DNA of 64,000 nt from NCBI GenBank assembly GCA_964416305.1, contig CAYQDM010000009.1, positions 51,861 to 115,860 of the forward strand, given 5' to 3'. The position numbers and the translations under genes were made by a program. Source of the DNA: Acidaminobacter sp964416305. Its GTDB lineage: Bacteria > Bacillota > Clostridia > Peptostreptococcales > Acidaminobacteraceae. Positions 17,351 to 26,317 of the stretch are shown here, one piece after another (position 1 is the stretch's first letter; each line of letters opens with the position of its first letter). Under the pieces are notes generated by a model. That model saw only the letters and a list, made by a program, of their open reading frames with translations, was not told where the DNA came from and made no database searches.

Positions 17351-18019
17351 ATGAGTTTAAAAGTAGTCCAATCAAAAAATGAATTGATCGTCGCCGTTGT
17401 TCCCTTTGGTTTGGGAAGCAAGGTATTGCACGTTTCCAAAAAATGCGGTGTAACAGGTGGTACGATTTTTCTTGGAAAAGGGACCATTCACAACACAATT
17501 CTGAATCTTTTATCCATTACCGATATAAGAAAAGAAATTGTTCTTATGGCCGCCTCCACAGAGGTAGCTTCCTGTGTTCTAAAATCACTGTATCATAAAT
17601 TCAGTTTTGGAAAACCGAATCATGGCATTATTTTCACACTGCTTATATCAGAGGTTTTAGGAACCCGCTGTCTTGAATGCGAGGTCCAGAATGTAAAAAA
17701 GGTGGGGAATCATATGAAGTATCAACTTATTACTATAATTGTCGATAAAGGAAAAGCAGAACAGGTCATAGATGCAGCGACTCAGGCTGGCGCAACCGGT
17801 GGAACCATAATTAATGCAAGAGGTTCAGGCATTCACGAAACAAGCAAAATATTCGCGATGGACATTGAACCAGAAAAGGAAATAATCATCATTCTGGAAA
17901 AGGGTGAAAAGATTGATTTGATTGTAGATAAAATCAATTCTGAACTCAAAATGGATTTGCCTGGAAATGGTATCCTTTTTACACAAAACGTCAACAAAGC
18001 ATTTGGGATACTGAAGTAA
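17351..18019 (+). CDS. PII-like regulatory protein, two tandem domains
   Basis: 222 residues made of two PII-like ferredoxin-fold halves: residues about 10-105 (GGTIFLGKGTI) and 120-220 (QLITIIVDKGKAEQVIDAA, then GATGGTIINARGSGI). Canonical PII proteins sense 2-oxoglutarate/ATP; PII-like relatives bind other small effectors and control a neighbouring transporter. The gene follows the DUF1538 gene after 6 bp behind GGAGG and ends before a strong terminator, so the two form an operon. Its effector is unknown. The lineage commonly pairs DUF1538 with this PII type, so a function as its regulator is a reasonable inference. Confidence 0.85.
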   Translation: MSLKVVQSKNELIVAVVPFGLGSKVLHVSKKCGVTGGTIFLGKGTIHNTILNLLSITDIRKEIVLMAASTEVASCVLKSLYHKFSFGKPNHGIIFTLLISEVLGTRCLECEVQNVKKVGNHMKYQLITIIVDKGKAEQVIDAATQAGATGGTIINARGSGIHETSKIFAMDIEPEKEIIIILEKGEKIDLIVDKINSELKMDLPGNGILFTQNVNKAFGILK

Positions 18020-18023
18020 GTCT

Positions 18024-18056
18024 AAAAGGCCACTTCGTTGATCGAAGCGGCCTTTT
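18024..18056 (+). terminator. Rho-independent terminator of the DUF1538-PII operon
   Basis: AAAAGGCC-a-CTTCG and CGAAG-c-GGCCTTTT form a GC-rich stem with loop TTGAT and a T-run. The A-run on the other side allows use from the minus strand as well. Confidence 0.9.
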
Positions 18057-18133
18057 CCGTTGAAAAGTACAATCTTAGATGTTTATCAATCTCACTGAAT
18101 CCCTGCGTTTAAAAGATGACTGTTCTGAGCGGT

Positions 18134-19231
18134 TCAATTAAATAGGACATCAATCTCCGCCACAGCGGATTTGATCACCAGGTCAATCCGTTCCTGCGAC
18201 TGGTCGTAGCCCTCTGAATAATAAATCCCGTCCTCTTTGACGAAGCCATTTCTAGAAAGGGACTGATCCCCCACGACACCTTTATAATCGACGCTGACGC
18301 CGACACCCTCCGGCACCACAAGGCGGATGGAGGTCGCACCGCAGTTGATTTCAACAGTTGAACGCTCGACGAGGCTCCCCATTCTGAGGTCAAGGTCTCC
18401 GGCACCCATATTGATTTGCAGTCTCTCAACCGGGATTTTTTCCAGACTCATGTCACTCTCCATGGCACCGGCATCAATTTTCAGGTCCCACTTGACCTTT
18501 GGATTCAAGTACAGATCATAATCCAATTTTTCATGAACATTATCAAAGCGCAGACCTTCTTCAGGTTTAAAGCTATAGGCAATATCGTTGTCATTTCTTC
18601 GGCTGCCTACCTGATACAGCTTGCCTGGTACGACATACGACATGGCGTTTTGGTCTGTAACGCCAACCTTGAAGGTTCCTGCCGGCAGGGCAATATCGAC
18701 ACTCGCTTTTTCTATGCCATCCAAATCAGCAATATCAAAACTGCCGCTGGTAACACCCGAGACCCAATCCGACGCGTTTCTGTCCCCACGCTCAACAATA
18801 GTCCATGGCAACGTCATTCCAAAGAAATCAAAATCGCGGTTCCGGCTGCCCACCATTGTGCCATAGAGAAGAATTGCCGCAATGAACAGCACCCAGGTTA
18901 TGAGGCTAATGTAAGGAAACCTTCTGAAAATAATATTGATGCCTACGACGACAAAGATCAACGGCCACAGATCGAAGAGGGCACTGACTATGGAGATGTT
19001 GATATACCCAAACTTAACCAGAAGCCAGACAACACCTATGGCAATGAAGGTCAGACCGACGCCTATCCCGTCTGCAATCTGTTTATGGCGTCTTCTTCGA
19101 AGCGCTTTGTCCCGCTCTTCGATCTCAGCGCCGGTCAGCGCTGCACCGTTTTTTGAATAAGCACCTTGCCGGGGCTCCGTTTTGGGTTGTTCCTGCTGCT
19201 CAGATGGATTAGTTTGTTGCTGATCGTCCAT
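18134..19231 (-). CDS. LiaF-like envelope-stress membrane protein
   Basis: 365 residues: a charged cytosolic N-terminus (about 1-48), about four membrane helices (50-125, a DUF5668/LiaI-LiaF-type region), then an extracytoplasmic beta-helical domain with repeating DLDLRMGS/INCGATSIRLVVPEGVGV-type strands typical of LiaF C-terminal and toast-rack domains. LiaF-type proteins restrain cell-envelope stress signalling in Firmicutes. It ends a three-gene unit with two PspC proteins and starts 2 bp after the second one. No histidine kinase or response regulator is adjacent, so its signalling partner is not visible here. Confidence 0.8.
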   Translation of the reverse strand: MDDQQQTNPSEQQEQPKTEPRQGAYSKNGAALTGAEIEERDKALRRRRHKQIADGIGVGLTFIAIGVVWLLVKFGYINISIVSALFDLWPLIFVVVGINIIFRRFPYISLITWVLFIAAILLYGTMVGSRNRDFDFFGMTLPWTIVERGDRNASDWVSGVTSGSFDIADLDGIEKASVDIALPAGTFKVGVTDQNAMSYVVPGKLYQVGSRRNDNDIAYSFKPEEGLRFDNVHEKLDYDLYLNPKVKWDLKIDAGAMESDMSLEKIPVERLQINMGAGDLDLRMGSLVERSTVEINCGATSIRLVVPEGVGVSVDYKGVVGDQSLSRNGFVKEDGIYYSEGYDQSQERIDLVIKSAVAEIDVLFN

Positions 19232-19233
19232 GT

Positions 19234-19668
19234 TCAGTCACCTCTGCCTTTCATAACAATCAATCCGCCTATAAGGATGAGTACCACCGGCAAAATCAGA
19301 GAAAAATCAAACCACGGCAGGATTTGTCTGAAAAACAGCAGTCCGCCAAGTCCTATAAAACCGAGGCCTATGATGAGCCGGGCATTGTCATTGTTGAATT
19401 CGTGGGTTTTTCTGCCGCCTGTTGAAGCCGGATCAACGCCGTCATAACCTTGATCCTCCTGAACGAATTCATAGCCGACATCACCCACCGGGCGCTTTGG
19501 GATGACTATGGCGCATATGATATACGCCAGAAGTCCTGTACCGCCGAAAATGACCATGACCGCCCACAGTATTCTCACAATCACAGGGTCTATGTTGAAA
19601 TATTCCGCCACGCCGCTGCATACACCGGCTATAACGACATCATTGTTGGATCGATAAAGTCGTTTCAT
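19234..19668 (-). CDS. pspC: PspC-domain membrane protein
   Basis: 144 residues: N-terminal PspC domain (MKRLYRSNNDVVIAGVCSGV, then one helix and AIVIPKRP), a hydrophilic linker, and two further membrane helices at the C-terminus with the pattern of LiaI/DUF5668. PspC proteins act at the membrane in envelope-stress responses. The start overlaps the stop of the first pspC by 4 bp, and the stop is 2 bp before the LiaF-like gene. Confidence 0.85.
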   Translation of the reverse strand: MKRLYRSNNDVVIAGVCSGVAEYFNIDPVIVRILWAVMVIFGGTGLLAYIICAIVIPKRPVGDVGYEFVQEDQGYDGVDPASTGGRKTHEFNNDNARLIIGLGFIGLGGLLFFRQILPWFDFSLILPVVLILIGGLIVMKGRGD

Positions 19669-20120
19669 GATTGGACCTCCTCGTTAGACTTAGTTGTTGG
19701 TTCAATTTGCTCAAGGACCGAATTCGCTGCGTCCTGTGTTTCGCTGCCGGAAATCTCAGGTTCCGTGATTATTTCAGATTTTGAGTACCCTGCAGGAGGG
19801 TCTTCCGGTTTGACTTCCGGTTTGACTTCCGGCTTCGCTTCGGGTTTCGCCCCGGCTACAGGGTCGAAGGTTTCTTCTTCGCGTCTGCTTCCGGCATTAT
19901 TGCTGCTGCCGTAGCCCCTGTTTTCACCCGGCGCGCGTCTTGGCTCTTCCGGAATAATCAAGCCCGCTGCGATATAAAACAAAATTCCGACACCCGCAAA
20001 ACCAATTAAGATCATGCCAAGTCGAATGACGGTGGGATCAACGCCTATATAATCACCAATGCCGCCACAGACACCAAACAACATTCGATTTTCCCGTGAT
20101 CGATACAATTTTCTTTCCAT
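19665..20120 (-). CDS. pspC: PspC-domain protein with Pro-Lys-Glu tail
   Basis: 151 residues: PspC domain in the first 60 residues (LYRSRENRMLFGVCGGIGDY, hydrophobic helix, LIIPEEP), followed by a long low-complexity tail with tandem KPE units (AKPEAKPEVKPEVKPEDPP). The tail is probably cytosolic or loop-forming and is not part of the family core. First gene of the pspC-pspC-liaF-like unit; RBS GAGGAGG precedes the ATG. A sigma-A type promoter lies 30 bp upstream. Confidence 0.85.
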   Translation of the reverse strand: MERKLYRSRENRMLFGVCGGIGDYIGVDPTVIRLGMILIGFAGVGILFYIAAGLIIPEEPRRAPGENRGYGSSNNAGSRREEETFDPVAGAKPEAKPEVKPEVKPEDPPAGYSKSEIITEPEISGSETQDAANSVLEQIEPTTKSNEEVQS

Positions 20121-20149
20121 ATGTTTGACCTCCTCTTCTTTACAGCATG

Positions 20150-20178
20150 ATCATACCATATGCTATCTTGTTTTGCAA
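20150..20178 (-). promoter_or_regulatory. Promoter of the pspC-liaF-like unit
   Basis: On the minus strand TTGCAA (20178-20173) and TATGAT (20155-20150) are 17 nt apart. The start codon follows after about 30 nt with GAGGAGG between. Confidence 0.65.
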
Positions 20179-20303
20179 GGTACTCAGTTAAACACTATAG
20201 ATTAAATGATTCTTAAGATCTTAATGATTTTTTAACAAACTGCTGAGGTGTAAGATTGAAATGGAGGGTCAATGGGCAACAGCCGCAGGCACGCATCCAC
20301 CCC

Positions 20304-20340
20304 AAGAAAAAAGCCCCGGACACGTTCTCCGGGGCTTATT
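20304..20340 (-). terminator. Terminator of sdaAB-sdaAA
   Basis: AAGCCCCGGA and TCCGGGGCTT form a 10-bp stem with a 7-nt loop. On the minus strand it is followed by six T, about 30 bp after the sdaAA stop. Confidence 0.9.
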
Positions 20341-20367
20341 AATTATTCGTGCTGCTTCATTTAACTA

Positions 20368-21264
20368 TTAACCCCGTCCATGACCAGGACCAAAGATTCT
20401 CTCCGCGATCCGAATCCCTGTCGGCGTTGCCGCAAGTCCACCCATGGCTGTTTCTCTGAGCGTCGGGGACATGACCTTGCCTACTCGGTACATGGCGTCC
20501 ACGACTTCATCAAACGGAATCGCTGTTTCAAGCCCCGCAAGAGCCATATCTGCCGAAAGAATGGCATTAGCCGTGCCCAGCGCGTTTCGCTTCGCGCAGG
20601 GGCATTCCACCAGACCTGCAATTGGATCACAAACGAGTCCCAAGATGTTCTTGATGGTAAAAGACGCCGCACTCAGCGCAGCCGCAGGACTGCCGCCCAT
20701 CATTTCCACTATGCCGGCGGAGGCCATAGCAGATGCCGTACCCGTCTCCGCCTGACATCCCCCTTCAGACCCTGCTACCGTAGCGTTTCTGGAAAATAGA
20801 AAACCTATCGCTGATGCCGTCAAAAGCGCCTCCACCAGCTCATCATCTGACTTGCCCTGCTTTAGACCAGTTGATACCAACGCCCCCGGCACAATCCCAC
20901 AGGATCCCGCCGTAGGGGATGCTACAATCCGCCCCATGGAGGCGTTGACCTCCATGACCGACATAGCATTGGTCATAGCTTGAAACATATCCCGCCCGGA
21001 CAGCGGCTCATGAGTCGCAGCGTACTGCGAAAGTCTGTAAGCCTCACCGCCAATCAGTCCGCTGACTGACTTGACACCTTCATGAAGCCCTGCCTGAATC
21101 GCTGTCTTCATGACGTTGAGACTGTCCAGCATCTGCCCGCGAATCTCTTTCGCGCTTCTTTTCGACATTTCCACTTCCCTCGCCAGCATGACCTGAGCAA
21201 TGGTCATCTGTTTCTCACCGCAAATTTCCAGAAGTTCTTCACCGGTTGTAAATCTATAAGTCAT
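20368..21264 (-). CDS. sdaAA: L-serine dehydratase, alpha subunit
   Basis: 298 residues. The alpha chain of the Fe-S type enzyme converts L-serine to pyruvate and ammonia. Conserved blocks are visible: SPTAGSCGIVPGAL, EGGCQAETGTASAMASAGIVEM and DPIAGLVECPCAKRNALG, containing the cysteines that hold the oxygen-labile [4Fe-4S] cluster. It follows sdaAB after 10 bp. The two-gene form of this anaerobic enzyme is typical of amino-acid-fermenting Clostridia. Confidence 0.95.
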   Translation of the reverse strand: MTYRFTTGEELLEICGEKQMTIAQVMLAREVEMSKRSAKEIRGQMLDSLNVMKTAIQAGLHEGVKSVSGLIGGEAYRLSQYAATHEPLSGRDMFQAMTNAMSVMEVNASMGRIVASPTAGSCGIVPGALVSTGLKQGKSDDELVEALLTASAIGFLFSRNATVAGSEGGCQAETGTASAMASAGIVEMMGGSPAAALSAASFTIKNILGLVCDPIAGLVECPCAKRNALGTANAILSADMALAGLETAIPFDEVVDAMYRVGKVMSPTLRETAMGGLAATPTGIRIAERIFGPGHGRG

Positions 21265-21274
21265 AGGTCACCTC

Positions 21275-21940
21275 TCATATCAGATAGACATCGACAATGC
21301 CCGGAAATGTGCGAATCGCGCGCAATGCCTCGTCACTGACAACATCTGAAACTTCAATCACCATGACACCCTCGTCATCACGATTCTTTTTCTTATGAAA
21401 ACTCATATACAGAACATCGAGGTTACAAGCCATCAGGATGTTGGTCATGCCCGAAATGATGCCCTTGCTCGTATTATGTCTGACTATAATGGTTGGGTGC
21501 TCACCGCTGATCGTGAGGTCAATCCCGTTGAGGTGCACAATATTTATGTTTCCTCCGCCGATGGACGACCCAATCAGCACCACTTCAGAATCATCCGACC
21601 GTCTGATGACAATCTTGACAGAATTCGGATGCATCAAATCGCCGAGATCTTTCTCCTGAAAACTGTAGGCAACGCCCCTTTGTGCGGCAATCTCAAAAGC
21701 TTCTCTGAGTCTGTCATCACTCTCGCCAAAGCCCAGTACGCCGGCCAGGAGCGCCTTATCTGTTCCGTGGCCCCGATAGGTTTTCGCGAAGGAGCCATGC
21801 AGGTAAAAATCCACGCTTTTAATGTCGTCTCCAGCAAATTTGTGAGCCATTTTTCCTATTCTGGCCGCACCTGCGGTATGGGAGCTCGAAGGTCCAATCA
21901 TCACCGGGCCAAGGATATCAAACATACTATAATCTACCAA
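21275..21940 (-). CDS. sdaAB: L-serine dehydratase, beta subunit
   Basis: About 221 residues. The N-terminal serine dehydratase beta domain carries MIGPSSSHTAGAARIG; the C-terminal ACT domain (HNTSKGIISGMTNILMACNL) is a probable amino-acid sensor. I place the start at the TTG at 21940 (MVDYSMFDILGPV), because GGAGGTG lies five bases upstream and the longer frame adds an unrelated tail containing that site. It pairs with sdaAA. Confidence 0.93.
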   Translation of the reverse strand: MVDYSMFDILGPVMIGPSSSHTAGAARIGKMAHKFAGDDIKSVDFYLHGSFAKTYRGHGTDKALLAGVLGFGESDDRLREAFEIAAQRGVAYSFQEKDLGDLMHPNSVKIVIRRSDDSEVVLIGSSIGGGNINIVHLNGIDLTISGEHPTIIVRHNTSKGIISGMTNILMACNLDVLYMSFHKKKNRDDEGVMVIEVSDVVSDEALRAIRTFPGIVDVYLI

Positions 21941-21979
21941 GTTGCCACCTCCTTTTTTAATGAATATACACAAATTTTA

Positions 21980-22012
21980 CGAAAAAGAAAAGATGGGCGG
22001 ATACCCATCTTA
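21980..22012 (-). terminator. Terminator-like hairpin upstream of sdaAB
   Basis: AGATGGG and CCCATCT pair around a 6-nt loop, followed on the minus strand by TTTTCTTTTT. It lies 120 bp after the stop of the peptidoglycan-binding gene and 40-70 bp before sdaAB. It probably ends the former transcript; if sdaAB is transcribed from further upstream it would act as an attenuator. Confidence 0.6.
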
Positions 22013-22135
22013 ATATTTATTTGTAATTTACTTATATTTAAATCATTTTAAAATATATGCATTGAATGTATATTGTATTTCACTTAAATGAAATAAGGAT
22101 GGAACGATAGGCATATCATGATTGCAGCGCCAAAA

Positions 22136-23212
22136 CTACAATCCTGCTGCTGCTCTTACCATCTCTTGATGTTTTGGATCCTTGGTTCGCGTGCTGTGAA
22201 GCTTGCTGTCCCTAAAGTGAAGGCAGAAATGCCCTGAAACGCCATTGTTCTTCACCATGTCAAAATTGTAGCCATAACCATAGCCCGCCGAGCGGTCGTT
22301 GATATATTTTCCCTCCGGCTGATTCTCCAGACCCGCATGGGGCATGCCATTCATGGATGCTGCGATAATGCGGTTGTTGAAATGAACCAGGATCGCTCTG
22401 CGGGACCAGTTGTAGGAGCCGCCCCAAAGTTTTTTGATAATCTCCGCGTCTTCTTTTGTAACAGGCTCAATGTCCGCATGGACGCCACCATAAGTGACTT
22501 TCACTTTAAATATTGTGCCTGTTTTAAAGTCTTCCAGCGTCAGAACCGTTGAGCCACGCTTCAGCGATCCCTGAATGTCATTCCAGGTAATATATTCGCC
22601 CACTCGGCGCTCACCGACACCTCTCGAGACGACCGTTTGCTCTGAAGTGGCTGGCACGGTGTCGTCTGTGGTCGTCAGCAATATGTAGCCCAGCTCCGCC
22701 ATTTTGGCAAGAACGGCTTCACCCGCTTTGCCATCTGCCGTCATTTTAAATTTCGTCTGGAACGCCTTGACGGCCTCTTCTGTCATAGCACCATAAAAAT
22801 CAGTTGGTTGATCGATATCCAAATAACCAAACTTCATTAAGGTTGATTGAATCCAGTAAACACTTTTTGAAGTATCTCCAAATTTATATTCGGCCCGTTT
22901 AACTTCAGGAATTCTGTTTTGAGCCTGAAGCTGAGCCAGTGTGCTTGTTCCCGCTATACCGTCTGCAGTTAGTCCGACACTTTTCTGATAAGCCTTCACG
23001 GCCTGTTGAGTCGTCGGCCCGTAGTTCAAAGTAAACGCATGGTCCTTGTAGAAGCCAGCATCGTTCAGTGCCCGCTGCAGCCAGTAAACATCCTTGCTTA
23101 CGGATCCTAATTTATAGACGGGCTGTTTAAAGTGCTCCGTCACATCTGCAAAGCCACTGCCAAGCGCCAATGTGCCGCCTATCAGCAGCAATGTCATCAC
23201 CTTTTTGATCAT
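22136..23212 (-). CDS. Secreted peptidoglycan-binding-domain protein
   Basis: About 358 residues. A signal peptide (MIKKVMTLLLIGGTLALGSG) is followed by two peptidoglycan-binding type 1 domains (about 35-95 and 105-170; YGPTTQQAVKAYQKSVGLTADG and YGAMTEEAVKAFQTKFKMTADG). A C-terminal domain of about 150 residues follows, containing HADIEPVTKEDAEIIKK and SGHFCLHFRDS. The C-terminal domain occurs with such repeats in clostridial envelope proteins; its function is unknown to me. Start ATG at 23212 lies behind GGAGG. It is monocistronic and probably acts in the cell wall. Confidence 0.8.
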   Translation of the reverse strand: MIKKVMTLLLIGGTLALGSGFADVTEHFKQPVYKLGSVSKDVYWLQRALNDAGFYKDHAFTLNYGPTTQQAVKAYQKSVGLTADGIAGTSTLAQLQAQNRIPEVKRAEYKFGDTSKSVYWIQSTLMKFGYLDIDQPTDFYGAMTEEAVKAFQTKFKMTADGKAGEAVLAKMAELGYILLTTTDDTVPATSEQTVVSRGVGERRVGEYITWNDIQGSLKRGSTVLTLEDFKTGTIFKVKVTYGGVHADIEPVTKEDAEIIKKLWGGSYNWSRRAILVHFNNRIIAASMNGMPHAGLENQPEGKYINDRSAGYGYGYNFDMVKNNGVSGHFCLHFRDSKLHSTRTKDPKHQEMVRAAAGL

Positions 23213-23287
23213 AAAAACCTCCATCGGCAAATTTTATGTTAACTATACACGCCGATAGGTGATAAATCAAGGCTTTTAGGTTTTTTG

Positions 23288-24004
23288 TTACTTTTTAATC
23301 AGGGTGCGAACGACGTAGGACGCCATGAAAAAACCCGATACCGGGGGCACAAAAGACACACTGCCTGGTGTAACCTTTCTGGGATTCGATGGATTCGGAT
23401 CTAAATTTTGGGGCTCCACTGGCAATTCTGTGGAAAACACCACCATGAGCTTTTTCACCCCGCGGGCCTTCAGCTCCTTGCGCATGACCTTCGCTAAAGG
23501 GCAGACCGAGGTCTTGGAGATGTCCGCCATAGCAAGCCGGGTCGGATCCAGTTTGTTGCCGGTACCCATGGAGCTCACCACTGGGATGTCGCGCTCCTGG
23601 CAGGTCACGATCAGGTGCAGCTTTGACGTGACCATGTCTATGGCGTCGATGACGAAATCGAAACCATCGGCAAAAATGCTTTCAGAGGTGTCCGCATCAT
23701 AGCGCTGTTTGACGGCATTCACCTGAATCTCAGGATTGATGAGGGCGATGCGTTCTTTCATGACGTCGACCTTGTATTGGCCGATGGTCGTGTCAAGAGC
23801 ATGGAGCTGGCGGTTCAAATTCGTCAGCGCGATCCGGTCGAAGTCGACGAGGGTCAGGCGTCCGACGCCGGATCTTGCCAGTGCCTCTGCCGCAAAGGAT
23901 CCCACGCCGCCTATGCCAAAGATGGCCACATGGGCATTTTTTAGGATGTCCAGGCCTTCGGAACCTACGACCATTTCGGTGCGTGTCAATCTGTTGATAC
24001 TCAT
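23288..24004 (-). CDS. tcdA: tRNA threonylcarbamoyladenosine dehydratase
   Basis: 238-residue E1-like (ThiF/MoeB fold) enzyme. The nucleotide site GIGGVGSFAAEALARSGVGR, the DFDRIALTNLNRQ segment and a CPLAK stretch are present, as is the FVPPVSGFFMASYV C-terminus typical of TcdA/CsdL. TcdA cyclises t6A to ct6A at position 37 of ANN-decoding tRNAs, using ATP. It lies 3 bp downstream of pepT in the same direction. Confidence 0.9.
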   Translation of the reverse strand: MSINRLTRTEMVVGSEGLDILKNAHVAIFGIGGVGSFAAEALARSGVGRLTLVDFDRIALTNLNRQLHALDTTIGQYKVDVMKERIALINPEIQVNAVKQRYDADTSESIFADGFDFVIDAIDMVTSKLHLIVTCQERDIPVVSSMGTGNKLDPTRLAMADISKTSVCPLAKVMRKELKARGVKKLMVVFSTELPVEPQNLDPNPSNPRKVTPGSVSFVPPVSGFFMASYVVRTLIKK

Positions 24005-24007
24005 CTT

Positions 24008-25237
24008 TCATACCGCCTTTTCAGCGAAACGGCGGACGGTTTCGACTATGACTTCGACGGCTTTGTCCATGGAGGCCATTGGGATGTACTCATAACGGCC
24101 GTGATAATTGTGGCCGCCTGTAAAGATGTTTGGTGTCGGAAGGCCCATGTAAGAAAGCCGGGAGCCGTCAGTGCCGCCGCGGATGGCCTTAATGAGTGGC
24201 TTGACGCCCACTGCTTCCATGGCACCTTTGACCTTTTCCACAATTTCCATCACCGGCAGGATTTTTTCTTTCATGTTGAAATAGGAGTCTTTGAGGATCA
24301 GTTCAACCGTGCCGGCGCCGTATCTTTGGTTCATGTAATTGGCTGCTTCGGTCATGAGGCGCTTTCTCGCCTCAAATTTTTCCAGATCGTGGTCCCGGAT
24401 GATGTAGTGGAGCTCTGTAAGTTCAACATCACCCTTCATTTCGTTCAAATGGAAGAAGCCTTCATAGCCTGTGGTGTGCTCCGGCCGCTCTGATGCTGGG
24501 AGCATGGCATTGAAAGTCATGGCCAGATGCATGGAATTGACCATTTTATCTTTGGCGTTTCCGGGATGGATGTTGCGGCCATGGAGTTTCACCGTTGCTG
24601 AGGCGGCGTTGAAGTTTTCGTATTCGAGTTCTCCGAGTTCTCCACCGTCCAGGGTGTAGGCGAAGTCAGCCGCAAACTTATCGACGTCAAAGTGGTCTGC
24701 GCCGCGGCCTACCTCTTCGTCCGGCGTGAAGCCAATTTTGAGATCCCCTCTTGGGATCTTGGGATTTGCCATGAAGAATTCCACTGCACTCAGGATTTCC
24801 GCTATACCGGCTTTGTCATCCGCGCCGAGCAGTGTGGTTCCGTCCGTGGTGATGAGGTCTTGACCTGTATATTTGAGGAGCTCCGGGAAGTCCTTTGGCG
24901 ACATGATGATAGTTTTCTCCTGATTGAGAAGAATGTCCCCGCCGTCATAATTTTTGATGATCTGCGGATTGACTCCGGTCGCCGTGAAATCAGGGCTGGT
25001 GTCCATGTGGGCGATCAGTCCTATGACCGGTGCTTTGGGTGTGTTGCCAGGCAGTGTTGCCATGAGATAGCCATTGTCGTCCAGACTGACGTTTTCAAGT
25101 CCTATGGCTCTCATCTCTTCTTCGAGGAGTTTTGCGAGCTCGAATTGTTTTTTCGTGGAAGGTGTGGTATTGGAGTGATGATCAGAGGCGGTGTCTATTT
25201 TGACATATCTCAGAAATCTTTCATGTACAGGATTCAA
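24008..25237 (-). CDS. pepT: Peptidase T (tripeptide aminopeptidase)
   Basis: About 409 residues of the M20 metallopeptidase family. Visible metal and catalytic regions: LIAHMDTSPDFT, LLGADDKAGIAEI, TPDEEVGRGADHFD and a late GGHNYHGRYEYIP. It removes N-terminal residues from tripeptides in the cytosol. The TTG at 25237 (MNPVHERFLRYVKIDT) is preferred: GGGAGTG lies eight bases upstream and it follows the stop of the aminotransferase gene by 7 bp. The frame back to 25291 would overlap that gene. Confidence 0.93.
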   Translation of the reverse strand: MNPVHERFLRYVKIDTASDHHSNTTPSTKKQFELAKLLEEEMRAIGLENVSLDDNGYLMATLPGNTPKAPVIGLIAHMDTSPDFTATGVNPQIIKNYDGGDILLNQEKTIIMSPKDFPELLKYTGQDLITTDGTTLLGADDKAGIAEILSAVEFFMANPKIPRGDLKIGFTPDEEVGRGADHFDVDKFAADFAYTLDGGELGELEYENFNAASATVKLHGRNIHPGNAKDKMVNSMHLAMTFNAMLPASERPEHTTGYEGFFHLNEMKGDVELTELHYIIRDHDLEKFEARKRLMTEAANYMNQRYGAGTVELILKDSYFNMKEKILPVMEIVEKVKGAMEAVGVKPLIKAIRGGTDGSRLSYMGLPTPNIFTGGHNYHGRYEYIPMASMDKAVEVIVETVRRFAEKAV

Positions 25238-25244
25238 GGCGGAT

Positions 25245-26099
25245 TCACTCCCAGTCAATTTTTTCAAGCGAGGTTTGGACGATGCGGTCATAGCCTTCCT
25301 GAAGTTTTTTGAGGATCGGATTTCCAGGTGAGTTGATTTTCTGATCGTCGATCTGCGCTACAGGCAACAGTCCTATGGACGTGCCCGTGATGAAGCAGGC
25401 ATCGTAAAGTTGTATCTCCGAGGCCTTGATTTCCGCCTCCTCAAAGGCAATGCCAAGTGCTTCTATTGATGTGAGCAGCTTCTGCCGCGTGATCCCCAGC
25501 AGTACATCACTGGACTTTGGCGTCAGCAGGCGGTCGCCTTTGATGAAGAAGACGTTGGAGCGGCTGCCTTCAGTGATGCAGCCTTCACTGTCCACAAGCA
25601 ATCCCTCAAAGATCTCCGTAGTTTCCCTCAAGGTGTCTACTTTGGCACTCAGCTCGGCATTGATGACTTTTGCATTTGGATTTTCTCTCTCCACCTGCAT
25701 CAGCACTGTCTTGACGCCGTTTTCATAATAGTCTTTCGGCGGATAAAAGCTCTTGACCGGAAAGACCACATAGCTGAAAGCGCCGCTTTCGAGATAGCCT
25801 GCAACTATTTTCAGATTGTTGTCCTTGATCTCACAATGCGCCACGACTTGCTTCATGTCTTCAGCGACAGCCGCTTCAATGCCTTCCATAGGCATGCCCA
25901 GAGTAAGACCGGACTGCTTCAGTCTTTCAAGGTGCTCATCCATGAACAGCGGTTTTCCCGCCATGATTCGGATCACCTCGTAAATGGTCTTGCCTTGAAA
26001 CGGCCATTCTTCTAAATCGTACGCATAATACACCTGACCGTCTGCCGCCACAAACGGCAAATTGGATGTTATTTTCAAATGGTTCACCCCATTCAGCAA
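25245..26099 (-). CDS. Class IV aminotransferase (BCAT/DAAT/ADC-lyase family)
   Basis: 284-residue PLP enzyme of fold type IV, related to branched-chain and D-amino-acid aminotransferases and aminodeoxychorismate lyase. The lysine and cofactor regions appear as AKVDTLRETTEIFEGLLVDSEG, EGSRSNVFFI and LLGITRQKLL. The canonical SxK-type lysine region is less clear than usual, so the exact reaction is open. It is the first gene of the aminotransferase-pepT-tcdA run and ends in GGGAGTGA, which supplies the pepT ribosome site. Confidence 0.82.
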   Translation of the reverse strand: MLNGVNHLKITSNLPFVAADGQVYYAYDLEEWPFQGKTIYEVIRIMAGKPLFMDEHLERLKQSGLTLGMPMEGIEAAVAEDMKQVVAHCEIKDNNLKIVAGYLESGAFSYVVFPVKSFYPPKDYYENGVKTVLMQVERENPNAKVINAELSAKVDTLRETTEIFEGLLVDSEGCITEGSRSNVFFIKGDRLLTPKSSDVLLGITRQKLLTSIEALGIAFEEAEIKASEIQLYDACFITGTSIGLLPVAQIDDQKINSPGNPILKKLQEGYDRIVQTSLEKIDWE

Positions 26100-26276
26100 T
26101 AATAATTTCAGGCCCTCAGGCCCTGTTACATTGTACCATATTTCCGTTTGCCTTTGGAATTGGTGTTGGTGACGCGGACGGGTTTTAGTTGAGTGACAGG
26201 CACCAAGTTAAAAACAGTGCCAGAGCTTCACACAATTCCGGCACAATTCTTGTGTATGATGGCAGCACTTCTAAAG

Positions 26277-26314
26277 AAAAAACGTGTGATTGCCAAAGCA
26301 GTCACACGTTTTTC
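26277..26314. terminator. Terminator of the ABC exporter operon
   Basis: AAAAAACGTGTGA and TCACACGTTTTT form a stem with a loop of about 12 nt and runs of A and T on both sides. It can stop the minus-strand ABC operon and any plus-strand transcript entering from the left. Confidence 0.85.
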
Positions 26315-26317
26315 ACC

